This document shows positions 8,277-15,544 of a stretch of 31,967 nucleotides of DNA, piece by piece. Both the position numbers and the translations under genes were made by a program. Each line of letters opens with the position of its first letter. The first letter of the stretch is position 1. A model generated the notes under the pieces. The model searched no databases and had not been told where the DNA came from. It saw only the letters and a program-made list of their open reading frames with translations. Source of the DNA: an uncultured Collinsella sp. (lineage in GTDB: Bacteria; Actinomycetota; Coriobacteriia; Coriobacteriales; Coriobacteriaceae); contig CATYVH010000019.1 of assembly GCA_958413765.1 (NCBI GenBank), positions 1 to 31,967 of the forward strand. Direction: 5' to 3'.

Positions 8277-8330
8277 GCTTGGGCCCATTTCATGGGATTC
8301 GAACCCACCAGCACGTCTGTCACAAAGGCC

Positions 8331-8551
8331 GTGGCCAGAAAATGGCAAAAATGAGTACTGCTACTTTGTTTGCAACATATAAAAAGATAGTATTTGCTTA
8401 CATTACGCAACATATGTCCATTATAAGGACTAACAATTCGATCAAAATCGTGCATTCATCGCCATTTCGACTTGCCATCTGGCCTTATTAGTCCAAAATT
8501 GCTGCTACCAAATCGGTAACACTACTCATATTTGATGTTTTTTGACCAGCA
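8331..8551. repeat. AT-rich element with about 33-bp imperfect inverted arms
   Basis: The left arm starts TGGCCAGAAAATGGC at 8331 and the right arm, read on the minus strand from 8551, starts TGGTCAAAAAACATC. Each then has CAAA(A/T)ATGAGTA(C/G)TG(C/T)TAC. About 26 of the first 33 positions agree. The 220-bp segment is much richer in A and T than its neighbours and contains no credible reading frame with a ribosome binding site. It could be a small non-autonomous (MITE-like) element or a paired binding site; no target-site duplication was obvious. Confidence 0.6.
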
Positions 8552-8581
8552 GGTCTCCCCGCCTTAGCAAATCTAAGGCAA

Positions 8582-8642
8582 AACCGGCTCCAGACCGCTG
8601 AATCGTGCCGCATATGGCACGTCCGCAGTCCGAAACCCGGTC
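8582..8642 (-). terminator. Probable terminator of the argCJBD operon
   Basis: Starting 23 nt after the argD stop, a broken stem pairs ACCGG with CCGGT, GACTGC with GCGGTC (one mismatch) and CGTGCC with GGCACG, ending in TTTTGCC on the minus strand. A further CCTTAG/CTAAGG hairpin follows at 8562-8578. Confidence 0.55.
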
Positions 8643-8664
8643 CAAATTGAGTTATTGCGCCGCG

Positions 8665-9948
8665 TTAGCCCAAGACACCCGCCAGGATCTCGATTAGGCT
8701 GTCCACGTCGGCCTCTTCGCACACGAGCGGCGGCAGGAAACGCAGCATATGAGCACCTGTAGCGTTAATCACGGCACCGGCGGCCAGCGCGCGGGCAACA
8801 ATATCATGCGCGTCACCCGCAGCATCATCCAGATCACAGCCGAGCATCAAGCCGCGGCCACGCACCTCGGTCACGTGCGGCAGCTTGGCGAGCTTTGCCT
8901 CCATATAGGCGCCTACCTTGGCAGCGTGGTCGGCATAATCGCCGCGCACGAGCGCGGAGAGCGTCGCGGCACACGCCGCGATGGCCAAGCAGCTACCGCC
9001 AAAGGTCGAGCCGTGGTCGCCCGGCTTAAACACGTCGGCAATCTCCTTCTTTGCCACGACGGCACCCATGGGCACGCCATCGGCAATGCCCTTGGCAAGG
9101 CTCATGATGTCGGGTTCCACGCCATAGGTTTGGAATGCAAACGGCTTGCCGGAGCGGAAGATGCCGCACTGGACCTCGTCGGCGATAAGCACGGCGCCCA
9201 CTTCGTGTGCCAGGTCGCGCGCTGCCGCCATAAACTCCTCGGTCATGGGGTGCACACCGCTCTCGCCCTGAATCGGCTCGAGCATCACGGCACAAATTTC
9301 GCCCCCCAGCTGTTTAAAGATCGCACGCAGTTCATCGATATCGTTGGGCGTGCAGGCCACAAAGCCACCCGGCAGCGGGCGGAAACTATCCTGCAGCCAA
9401 TCCTGCATGGTGGCGGCAATGGTCTCGAGCGTACGGCCGTGGAAGCCGCCGCGCATGCACACGATAGTGTTGCCGCCGTTACCGGCACGCTTGGCGTACA
9501 GGCGCGCGAGCTTCATCGAGCCCTCGTTGGCCTCGGCGCCGGAGTTGGCAAAGAAGGTCTCCCACACCTGCTCGTCCGCAGCCGGGGCACCAAGAGCAGC
9601 TGCCGTGATCTCATCGCCGGCGGCAATGGCATCGGCAAGCACGCGCGCACCATCTACGTCGTCGTTAGCAAGCTTGGACAGCAGCGCCGCGACCTGTCCG
9701 CGCTGCTCAATGTAGAAGTAATTGGAGACATGCATGAGCTTTTTGGTCTGTGCCTCGAGCGCCGAGAGCACAGCCGGGTCGCCATGACCTAGGCTGCACA
9801 CGCCGATGCCGGCAAGAAAGTCGAGGTACTCACGGCCATCGTCGCCGGTGAGCTTCATGCCGTGACCCTCGACAAACTCGACCGGAGAGCGGCCAAAGGT
9901 ATGCATAACGTAATTGGATTCAAGCGATTGCTGAGCTGCAAGTGACAT
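8665..9948 (-). CDS. argD: Acetylornithine aminotransferase
   Basis: PLP-dependent class III transaminase that converts N-acetylglutamate semialdehyde and glutamate to N-acetylornithine and 2-oxoglutarate. NSGAEANE (135-142) and FHGRTL bind the cofactor phosphate and ring, DEVQCGIFRSG carries the Asp257 that pairs with the pyridine nitrogen, and Lys286 in SLAKGIADG is the Schiff-base residue. At 427 residues it is about 30 longer than usual because of an alanine/aspartate-rich insertion near residues 94-130, just before the NSGAEANE loop. ATG 9948 is preceded by AAAGG. It is the last gene of argC-J-B-D, 69 nt behind argB. A dual role as succinyldiaminopimelate aminotransferase is known in the family but cannot be judged here. 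Confidence 0.94.
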   Translation of the reverse strand: MSLAAQQSLESNYVMHTFGRSPVEFVEGHGMKLTGDDGREYLDFLAGIGVCSLGHGDPAVLSALEAQTKKLMHVSNYFYIEQRGQVAALLSKLANDDVDGARVLADAIAAGDEITAAALGAPAADEQVWETFFANSGAEANEGSMKLARLYAKRAGNGGNTIVCMRGGFHGRTLETIAATMQDWLQDSFRPLPGGFVACTPNDIDELRAIFKQLGGEICAVMLEPIQGESGVHPMTEEFMAAARDLAHEVGAVLIADEVQCGIFRSGKPFAFQTYGVEPDIMSLAKGIADGVPMGAVVAKKEIADVFKPGDHGSTFGGSCLAIAACAATLSALVRGDYADHAAKVGAYMEAKLAKLPHVTEVRGRGLMLGCDLDDAAGDAHDIVARALAAGAVINATGAHMLRFLPPLVCEEADVDSLIEILAGVLG

Positions 9949-10017
9949 GGGATGCCTTTCGTTGAGCGCCGAACGGCGCAGGCCTATGGGTGCAGGAATG
10001 GGGCGGCTGCGGGTCAG

Positions 10018-10998
10018 CTAGACCGTCTGAAGCTTCTCGACCTCGTCGAGGTTCTCGGTCAGACGCGCAGCAAACGTCGAAAGCGGATGCGGATGCGTAT
10101 CGAACTCGTAGGCCGTCTCGGTGGAATGGATCACGGTACCGACGCCGGCATCGGTCAGCAGCTCCAGCAGCAGCGAATGCGGCGTGGTGCCGTTGATGAT
10201 GTGAGCGCGAAATACGCCGCCGGCAAGCGCATCGACGGCCGCACGCAGCTTGGGAATCATGCCCTTATCGACCTCGCCGCCGTAGAGCATTTCGTTAACC
10301 TCGTCGAGCGTTAGGTTGGAGATGAGTGAGTCTTTATCGCTAAAGTCCTTGTACAGGCCGTCGACGTCGGTCAAAAAGATCGCCTTATGCGCGTGGAGCG
10401 CTGCCGCAACGGCACCGGCGGCGGTATCGGCGTTGATGTTGAAGAAACCGCCGTCCTCCCCCGCCGCGACGGTAGCGATGACGGGGATGTACTCGCTATC
10501 GAGCAGGCGCTCGATATAGTCGGTGTTGACGTGCGTGACCTTGCCTACGCGGCCGAGTTCGGGGTCGAGCGGCTCGGCGATGAGCGTGCCCGCATCGCTG
10601 CCCGACACGCCCACGGCCAGGTTGCCGTGATGGTTGAGCGCCGCGACCAGCTCCTGGTTGACCTTGCCGCCCAGCACCTCGCGCACGATATCCATGGTCG
10701 CCGGCGTGGTCACGCGCTGGCCGTTCATAAACTCGACGGGGATGTCGTAGTGGCTAAGCGCCTCGTTGATGGCCTTGCCGCCACCGTGCACGATAACAGG
10801 GCGCATGCCGATGATCTTGAGCAAAACGATGTCGCTCATCACGTCGCGGCGCAGCTGCTCGTCGACCATGGCGGCTCCGCCATATTTGATAACAACCGTC
10901 TTGCCGGTCAGGTTCTTAATCCACGGCAGCGCTTCGAACAGCAGCTGCGCGGTTGCTTCGTTGGATTCGCTCGAACGACAATCGCGTGCGAATTTCAT
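10018..10998 (-). CDS. argB: N-acetylglutamate kinase, arginine-sensitive type
   Basis: Phosphorylates N-acetyl-L-glutamate, the second step of the acetylated arginine pathway. The amino acid kinase fold is shown by KYGGAAM (38-44), VHGGGKAIN (70-78), the GSD substrate region and the NINADTAAGAVA block near the ATP site. The 326 residues include about 30 before the first strand, ending EALPWIKNLTGKTVV. This matches the mobile N-terminal helix of hexameric, arginine-inhibited kinases such as that of Pseudomonas, and is missing from the E. coli enzyme. Feedback inhibition by arginine is therefore likely (inference). ATG 10998 has GAGG upstream. It lies between argJ (81 nt) and argD (69 nt). Confidence 0.96.
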   Translation of the reverse strand: MKFARDCRSSESNEATAQLLFEALPWIKNLTGKTVVIKYGGAAMVDEQLRRDVMSDIVLLKIIGMRPVIVHGGGKAINEALSHYDIPVEFMNGQRVTTPATMDIVREVLGGKVNQELVAALNHHGNLAVGVSGSDAGTLIAEPLDPELGRVGKVTHVNTDYIERLLDSEYIPVIATVAAGEDGGFFNINADTAAGAVAAALHAHKAIFLTDVDGLYKDFSDKDSLISNLTLDEVNEMLYGGEVDKGMIPKLRAAVDALAGGVFRAHIINGTTPHSLLLELLTDAGVGTVIHSTETAYEFDTHPHPLSTFAARLTENLDEVEKLQTV

Positions 10999-11079
10999 AA
11001 TCTGCCTCGTCTTTCATATCGTTATCGCGCCGTGCTCCGCTGTCCGCAATCGCGGCAAGATGCGCAGCGTGCCCGGAAT

Positions 11080-12348
11080 CTAGGAACGGTAGTCGCCGTT
11101 GATGGAGATGTACGCATGCGTGAGGTCGCAGGTCCACACGGTCGTTGCCGCGTCGCCCGCGCCCAGGTCGGCCGAGATCACAATCTCGGGCGCCTCAAAA
11201 CGTCGCAGAGCCTCGTCCTCGTCAAAGGGAACAGTCAGACCGTCACGACAGACAGGCATGCCCATCATGTCGATGGAAACGTCTTCCTGATTAAACTTCA
11301 CACCGCACTTGCCAAGCGCCATAGCAACGCGGCCCCAGTTGCAGTCGTGGCCGGCGATGCAGGTCTTAACGAGCGGCGAGTTAGCAACGGCACGGGCGGC
11401 GATATCGGCCTCCTCGTCGTTGGCGGCGCCGGTAACGTTGACCGTAACAAGCTTGGATGCGCCCTCACCATCGGCGGCGATATTGCGCGCCAGGCTCTCG
11501 CACACCTCGTGCACGGCAAATGCCAACTCGTCAAAGGCATCGGAGCCCTCGACGATGAGCTCGGCATCTGTGGCAGCGGCGCCGGAGGCAAGCATGATGC
11601 AGGTGTCGTTGGTCGAGGTGTCGGAATCGACCGTTACCTTGTTAAAGGTCTGCTTGACGGTCGAGAGCAGCAGGGCATGAAGTGCCGCAGGCTCGACGGG
11701 GGCATCGGTGGTGATAACTGCGATCATGGTGGCCATGTTGGGCATGATCATGCCCGAGCCCTTGCACATTCCGCCTACCGTATAGACATTGTCCGCATGA
11801 CCCGCAGCCTCACTGACGTAGGATACGGCGTACTCCTTGGAGTGCGTGTCGGTCGTCATGATGGCGCGAGCGGCATCGGCGCCACCGCGGGCGGAGAGCG
11901 CCTCGTAGGCAGCAGGAATGGCGGTCTCAAACGTGTCGATCGGCAGAATCTGGCCAATCACACCCGTGGAGGCAACCAGAATCTGCTGGGGCTCGCAGCC
12001 GATGACCTGCGATGCGATGCTGCACGTCTCGCGCGCGCAGGCAAGGCCGGTCTCACCCGTGGCGGCATTGGCATTGCCAGAGTTGACCGAAACGCCGGCG
12101 ATGATACCGTAGCCCTTGTCGGCACCGCCCAGGTTGGCACGGCTCACCTGCACGGGCGCCGCGCAAAAGCGGTTGGTCGTAAACACGCCGGCGCCGGGAC
12201 AGGGTTTATCGGGCACGACGAGCGCGTAATCCAGACGCTCGGGGTTCTTGCGGAACCCAGCGTGGATGCCTGCAGCTTTAAAACCAGCCGCAGCCGTAAC
12301 GCCACCCTCGACGGCGCGAATCTTGATATCAAACAGCTCGGTATTCAT
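11080..12348 (-). CDS. argJ: Bifunctional ornithine acetyltransferase / N-acetylglutamate synthase
   Basis: Moves the acetyl group from N-acetylornithine to glutamate, recycling it, and in bifunctional members also makes N-acetylglutamate from acetyl-CoA. The 422 residues hold ASTGVIGQILP (oxyanion region) and MPNMATMIA; self-cleavage should occur between Ala206 and Thr207, making Thr207 the nucleophile of the beta chain. The C-terminus ends DYRS, close to the family's usual ending. ATG 12348 has AAGGAG upstream with a somewhat long spacer (11 nt). A 135-nt gap to argC is the largest in the operon. Whether the acetyl-CoA activity is present cannot be told from sequence alone. Confidence 0.95.
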   Translation of the reverse strand: MNTELFDIKIRAVEGGVTAAAGFKAAGIHAGFRKNPERLDYALVVPDKPCPGAGVFTTNRFCAAPVQVSRANLGGADKGYGIIAGVSVNSGNANAATGETGLACARETCSIASQVIGCEPQQILVASTGVIGQILPIDTFETAIPAAYEALSARGGADAARAIMTTDTHSKEYAVSYVSEAAGHADNVYTVGGMCKGSGMIMPNMATMIAVITTDAPVEPAALHALLLSTVKQTFNKVTVDSDTSTNDTCIMLASGAAATDAELIVEGSDAFDELAFAVHEVCESLARNIAADGEGASKLVTVNVTGAANDEEADIAARAVANSPLVKTCIAGHDCNWGRVAMALGKCGVKFNQEDVSIDMMGMPVCRDGLTVPFDEDEALRRFEAPEIVISADLGAGDAATTVWTCDLTHAYISINGDYRS

Positions 12349-12483
12349 CGTCTTTATGACTCCTTATGTCAAACAAAAAAACGGACATCGGTTGGTGCGC
12401 CATGCCAGTCGTGATCATGAGACCAGCTTAAGAGTGGCGCCCCATTCGATGCCCGACTACCAAATCGTTAACAATCGAATGTG

Positions 12484-13554
12484 CTACACCGGGCACGCCA
12501 CTGTAGGCAAGCCTCGTCGCTCGTCAAAGCCAAAGACGATATTGGCGCACTGGACTGCTTGGCCCGCAGCGCCCTTGCACAGATTGTCGATGGCACCCGT
12601 CGCCACCAGCACGCCCGCGCGCTTGTTGAGCGCGAGGCCAATCTGGGCAGCGTTGGTGCCGACGACCGAAGCCGTCTTGGGCTGCTGACCGGCATCGAGT
12701 ACGCGTACGAAGGTGCGACCGGCGTAGAACTGCTTGTAATGGTCGACAACGTCCTCAAGGGTCAAGGTATCGATAGCCTGCGGCGTAAGCGGCAGCGTCA
12801 CCGTGGAGAGCAGACCACGCTTGAGCGGTGCCAGGTGCGGGGTAAAGACGACGCGATCGGTCAGGCCAAGGATTTGCTCAATCTCGGGCGTGTGGCGATG
12901 CTTGCCCACGCCATAGGCCTCCAAGTTCTCGTCGGCGCTGCAAAAATGGGTGCGGGCGTTGCAGGACTTACCGGCGCCCGTCACGCCGCTAATGGCATCG
13001 ACAATCACGGGACCGTTCTCGGCCACCCAGCCCGCGCGCACGGCGGGCGCGGCGGCAAGGCTCGTTGCGGTGGGATAGCAACCGGCGCAGGCGACCAGCA
13101 CGGGTTTGCCGTCGGCATGGTCGGATGCGGCGGTCTCCAAGTCCTGGCAGAACAGCTCGGGCAGACCGAAGGCACGGGTCTTGAGCAGCTCGGGGCTCGT
13201 ATGCTCGGCGGCATACCAAGCCTCAAAAACGGACGCGTCGTTCAGACGGTAGTCGGCCGAAAGATCAAAGCAGGAGACGCCCGATGCAAGCAGCGCGGGC
13301 ACCTGTGCCATGGCAGCCGTGTGCGGCACGGCCAAAAAGACCGCGTCGCAGTTCTTGAGCTCAGGGGCATCATGCGTCGTAAAGACAAGATCGCTTACGC
13401 CGGTGAAGCTCGGGTGCACCGCAGACAACGGCTGGCCGGCATCGGCGTTGGACGTAATGGCAGCAAGTTCAAACTCGGAATGACCGAGGACGAGGCGAAT
13501 GAGCTCGGCTCCGGCATATCCAGCCGCGCCGACGATTCCAACCTTCAAAGACAT
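12484..13554 (-). CDS. argC: N-acetyl-gamma-glutamyl-phosphate reductase
   Basis: NADPH-dependent reductase forming N-acetylglutamate semialdehyde, the third step of arginine synthesis. The 356 residues start with the Rossmann motif GIVGAAGYAGAELIR (6-20) and carry the catalytic Cys159 in ACAGCYPTA. ATG 13554 has AAGGAG six nucleotides upstream. It is the first gene of the argC-J-B-D operon and lies directly behind a promoter with paired ARG boxes. No argF, argG or argH is seen in the window, so this cluster on its own leads only to ornithine. Confidence 0.97.
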   Translation of the reverse strand: MSLKVGIVGAAGYAGAELIRLVLGHSEFELAAITSNADAGQPLSAVHPSFTGVSDLVFTTHDAPELKNCDAVFLAVPHTAAMAQVPALLASGVSCFDLSADYRLNDASVFEAWYAAEHTSPELLKTRAFGLPELFCQDLETAASDHADGKPVLVACAGCYPTATSLAAAPAVRAGWVAENGPVIVDAISGVTGAGKSCNARTHFCSADENLEAYGVGKHRHTPEIEQILGLTDRVVFTPHLAPLKRGLLSTVTLPLTPQAIDTLTLEDVVDHYKQFYAGRTFVRVLDAGQQPKTASVVGTNAAQIGLALNKRAGVLVATGAIDNLCKGAAGQAVQCANIVFGFDERRGLPTVACPV

Positions 13555-13607
13555 ATCAGACTCCTTGTCTGCGATTTATGCACCGATGCGCATTTCGCAG
13601 CGGTCGT

Positions 13608-13675
13608 TATAAAGTGGGTTGAAACTTTAGCACCAAAAGATGCATGAATACGTAAATGGCTTGCATATTCATGCA
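13608..13675 (-). promoter_or_regulatory. argC promoter with paired ARG boxes (ArgR operator)
   Basis: A perfect 10-bp inverted repeat, TGCATGAATA at 13641-13650 and TATTCATGCA at 13666-13675, matches the ArgR half-site pattern (TGAATA with flanking CAT/ATG). Just downstream on the minus strand lie TTGGTG (13631-13636) and TTTATA (13608-13613) with a 17-bp spacer, about 54 nt before the argC start codon. The operator abuts the -35, so bound ArgR should block initiation. No argR gene is in the window. Confidence 0.75.
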
Positions 13676-13720
13676 TTGAAACATTCCCGACACATTCGCT
13701 TGAAGGAATTGACAAATGGA

Positions 13721-13774
13721 GCGGGCCCCGTATTGACCGGCGCTCCTAACGGCGCCGGGCAATACGGGGCCCGC
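13721..13774 (-). terminator. Long GC-rich hairpin closing the flavin operon
   Basis: GCGGGCCCCGTATTG pairs perfectly with CAATACGGGGCCCGC; after one mismatch CCGGCGC pairs with GCGCCGG around a short loop, giving about 22 bp in a 54-nt palindrome. It starts 37 nt after the stop of the last gene of the FMN-riboswitch operon. There is no T run after the stem on the minus strand, so it is not a textbook intrinsic terminator. Confidence 0.7.
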
Positions 13775-13811
13775 CCATGCGAAAACCAAGTTGTTAGGAT
13801 GAGCCAGCTGG

Positions 13812-14222
13812 CTAGAGCTCGACCGGCACCCATTCGTCGTGATTGCAGATAAAAGCCTCGGGATCCTCGACGCTAAAGAAGACGAGCGTGGGGTCGTTAG
13901 GCCCCTCATAGTGCTCGCCCAGGTGCTCTAGATGCTTCCACCCGGCTTCGCGCATTTCGCCTAAAGCCCGGTCATCCAAGCCGGCACGCCCGCGCAAGAT
14001 GAGCCAGCCATGGCCCGGCCACCAACTCGTGGCCTCAAAGCGCTGGTTTTGCAGCAGCTCTTGCCACACATCTTTGGTGCGCGCTGTTACAAACCACAGC
14101 TTGCCATCCTGGATCTGAGCAAACGAAAATGGACGTACATGTGGCTGCCCGTCCACGCTCGTCGCCAAGTACCACGCCGGCACCGACGTCAGATACTCCA
14201 AAACCGTATTCAATCCGTCCAC
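13812..14222 (-). CDS. Pyridoxamine 5'-phosphate oxidase-like FMN-binding split-barrel protein (paralogue 2)
   Basis: A small (136-residue) cytosolic split-barrel protein, predicted to bind FMN or a related flavin. Landmarks are VPAWYLATSVDGQPHVRPFSF near residues 14-34, GKLWFVTARTKDVW, and a C-terminal hydrophobic strand LVFFSVEDPEAFI. It is clearly a paralogue of the gene 45 nt upstream, sharing PAWYLAT, RPFSFA, GKLWF and KDVW-EL in the same order. The start is GTG at 14222, directly behind AGGAGG. It is the last gene of the riboswitch-led operon ribU-ecfA-ecfT. A redox or flavin-storage role is possible; the substrate is unknown. It is not a true PdxH, which is longer. Confidence 0.85.
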   Translation of the reverse strand: MDGLNTVLEYLTSVPAWYLATSVDGQPHVRPFSFAQIQDGKLWFVTARTKDVWQELLQNQRFEATSWWPGHGWLILRGRAGLDDRALGEMREAGWKHLEHLGEHYEGPNDPTLVFFSVEDPEAFICNHDEWVPVEL

Positions 14223-14266
14223 GTTTCCTCCTGTACTAGCCAGTTTGAGAGCCTGGTTTGTGTGAG

Positions 14267-14713
14267 CTAGAGCCCCAGGCGCTCCTCGCTGCCGTCGATA
14301 TCACAGAAGCGCGCGGCAATGTTGCGGACCGAAAAGAAAGCAAGGCGGCCGTCGTTGGCACTCTCGTGTTCCTCGCCGATGCCCACCATGTGCTTAAACC
14401 CCGCTTGACGCACCTTGTCGCTCGCAACCGCGTCGTCCTCAAGTACGGCCTCGCCGGTCAACACGATCCAACATTCTCCCGGCTTCCAGCCCGAGAGCTC
14501 AAACTTGGGATTCGCACTCAGCTCCGCCCACACGTCCTTATCGCGCGACGTGCAAAACCACAGCTTACCTTCATCGACCATGGCAAACGAAAACGGCCTC
14601 ACGCGAGGCTGATGCCCGTCGGCCACATCGGTCGTGGCCAGATACCACGCCGGAATGCGCCTGAGATACGAGCAGGCGCGCTCAAGCTGAGCTGTGCGGT
14701 CGTTGTCGGTCAT
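14267..14713 (-). CDS. Pyridoxamine 5'-phosphate oxidase-like FMN-binding split-barrel protein (paralogue 1)
   Basis: A 148-residue predicted flavin-binding protein of the same family as its downstream neighbour. It shows IPAWYLATTDVADG, PRVRPFSFAMVDEGKLWF, TSRDKDVWAEL and, near the end, RLAFFSVRN. The RPFSF strand and the K-W turn form the flavin phosphate pocket in known split barrels. ATG 14713 has AAAGGGG upstream and lies 30 nt behind the ecfT stop, so it is very probably co-transcribed with the flavin transporter. The tandem pair looks like a local duplication with strong divergence in the C-terminal third. The reaction is unknown. Confidence 0.85.
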   Translation of the reverse strand: MTDNDRTAQLERACSYLRRIPAWYLATTDVADGHQPRVRPFSFAMVDEGKLWFCTSRDKDVWAELSANPKFELSGWKPGECWIVLTGEAVLEDDAVASDKVRQAGFKHMVGIGEEHESANDGRLAFFSVRNIAARFCDIDGSEERLGL

Positions 14714-14743
14714 AGGGACCCCTTTCTTGCGCTCGAATCGCGC

Positions 14744-15544
14744 CTAAACAAGTTGAAGGTTGACGACGATGACACACGCAAACAGCAGCATCGTCACCAC
14801 CGCAGCCAGCGCATCCCCGCGGCGAAATGCAAGCGCATGCAGACGCGTGCGGCCCTGCTCGCCGTGATAGCAGCGTGCATCCATGGCGGCAGACAGCGTC
14901 TCGGCATGACGGAACACGCCCGTGAACAGTGGAATCGCCACACTGCCGAGCATACGCACGCCGCCGAGCGGGCCACCCGTTACGCGTGCACCGCGGCTTG
15001 CCTGCGCGTCCGCCGTCTGCTTCATCTCGGTGGCAAACTGCGGCATAAAGCGCAACGCGATGCCCATGATCATGCCGAGCTCATGCGCCGGAAGCCCCAC
15101 GCGCGCAAACGGTGCGAGCAGACGCTCAAAGCCCGCGGTGAGGTCGAGCGTCGGTGTGGTGAGCGTAATGGCGCTCATGCCGGCCATCATCAGGGTCAGG
15201 CGACACGCCATAAACGTCGCAGAACGCAGCGAGCCCTCACTCACCTGCAAAAAGCCGAGCTGCCACAGGATACGGCCGCTCTGGTCGGAAAACAGGTTGA
15301 GCACCGCGACCACCACGACAATCGCCAGCAATGGTGCCATCGATGATAGGACCCGGCGCAACGGCACCCGGGACACGGTATAGATCAGGACAACGAAGAT
15401 TGCGACCGGGGCCAGTCCGCGGAAGCCACTGACTGTGAGCGTCGTGATCAGAAACACAAAGCCCAAGAGCAACTTAGTTCGCGGGTCCAGGCGGTGGATC
15501 GCACTATCGCCGGGATAGTAGCTGCCAAACGAAAACGCCTCCAT
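14744..15544 (-). CDS. ecfT: Energy-coupling factor transporter transmembrane protein EcfT
   Basis: Integral membrane scaffold that couples ATP hydrolysis in EcfA to movement of the substrate-binding S component. The 266 residues contain several hydrophobic helices (about 25-85 and 105-130, with one at the C-terminus) and the two short coupling motifs of the family, here SRG at 183-185 and ARC at 223-225, in the long cytoplasmic helices. The start codon overlaps the ecfA stop by one base (TAATG), with GAGGAGGG upstream, so translation is coupled. It sits in one operon with a RibU-type S component. Confidence 0.93.
   Translation of the reverse strand: MEAFSFGSYYPGDSAIHRLDPRTKLLLGFVFLITTLTVSGFRGLAPVAIFVVLIYTVSRVPLRRVLSSMAPLLAIVVVVAVLNLFSDQSGRILWQLGFLQVSEGSLRSATFMACRLTLMMAGMSAITLTTPTLDLTAGFERLLAPFARVGLPAHELGMIMGIALRFMPQFATEMKQTADAQASRGARVTGGPLGGVRMLGSVAIPLFTGVFRHAETLSAAMDARCYHGEQGRTRLHALAFRRGDALAAVVTMLLFACVIVVNLQLV

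Larger units (their letters stand above)
7856..8310 (+). repeat. Tandem 184-bp repeat array derived from the tRNA-Val 3' end
   Basis: The 16-nt tRNA end CCCTCATCGCCCACCA occurs at 7856-7871, 8040-8055 and 8224-8239, exactly 184 nt apart. Units 1 and 2 continue with a terminator hairpin, GGGCCCAGCGCATGGG, a T-arm-like near-palindrome GGATTCGAACCC, a GAGGAAACGC-to-GCGTTTTCC hairpin and a GC-rich tail; away from the terminator they differ by only a few bases. Unit 3 is complete to the T-arm-like motif near 8306 and then diverges. Open frames crossing the array are chance products of the repeat, with no ribosome binding sites, so I call no gene here. Confidence 0.93.

Noticed and set aside
7856..8310. 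Regular repeats that might be a CRISPR array
   Set aside because: The repeated part is the whole 184-bp unit, not a 25-40-bp repeat with unique spacers, and no cas gene is near.
8281..8340. A degenerate tRNA gene on minus, suggested by GGGTTCGAATCCC
   Set aside because: Only the T-arm-like near-palindrome is present. No matching acceptor stem, anticodon arm or CCA could be placed.
7779..8455. Several overlapping open frames across the tRNA-Val repeat array with recurring short peptides
   Set aside because: They are translations of the tRNA end, its terminators and the GC-rich repeat. They have no ribosome binding sites, and the same peptide recurs because the DNA recurs.
13812..14713. The two split-barrel genes as true pdxH
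   Set aside because: They are only 136 and 148 residues, lack the C-terminal PdxH segment and sit in a flavin operon; they belong to the wider FMN-binding family.
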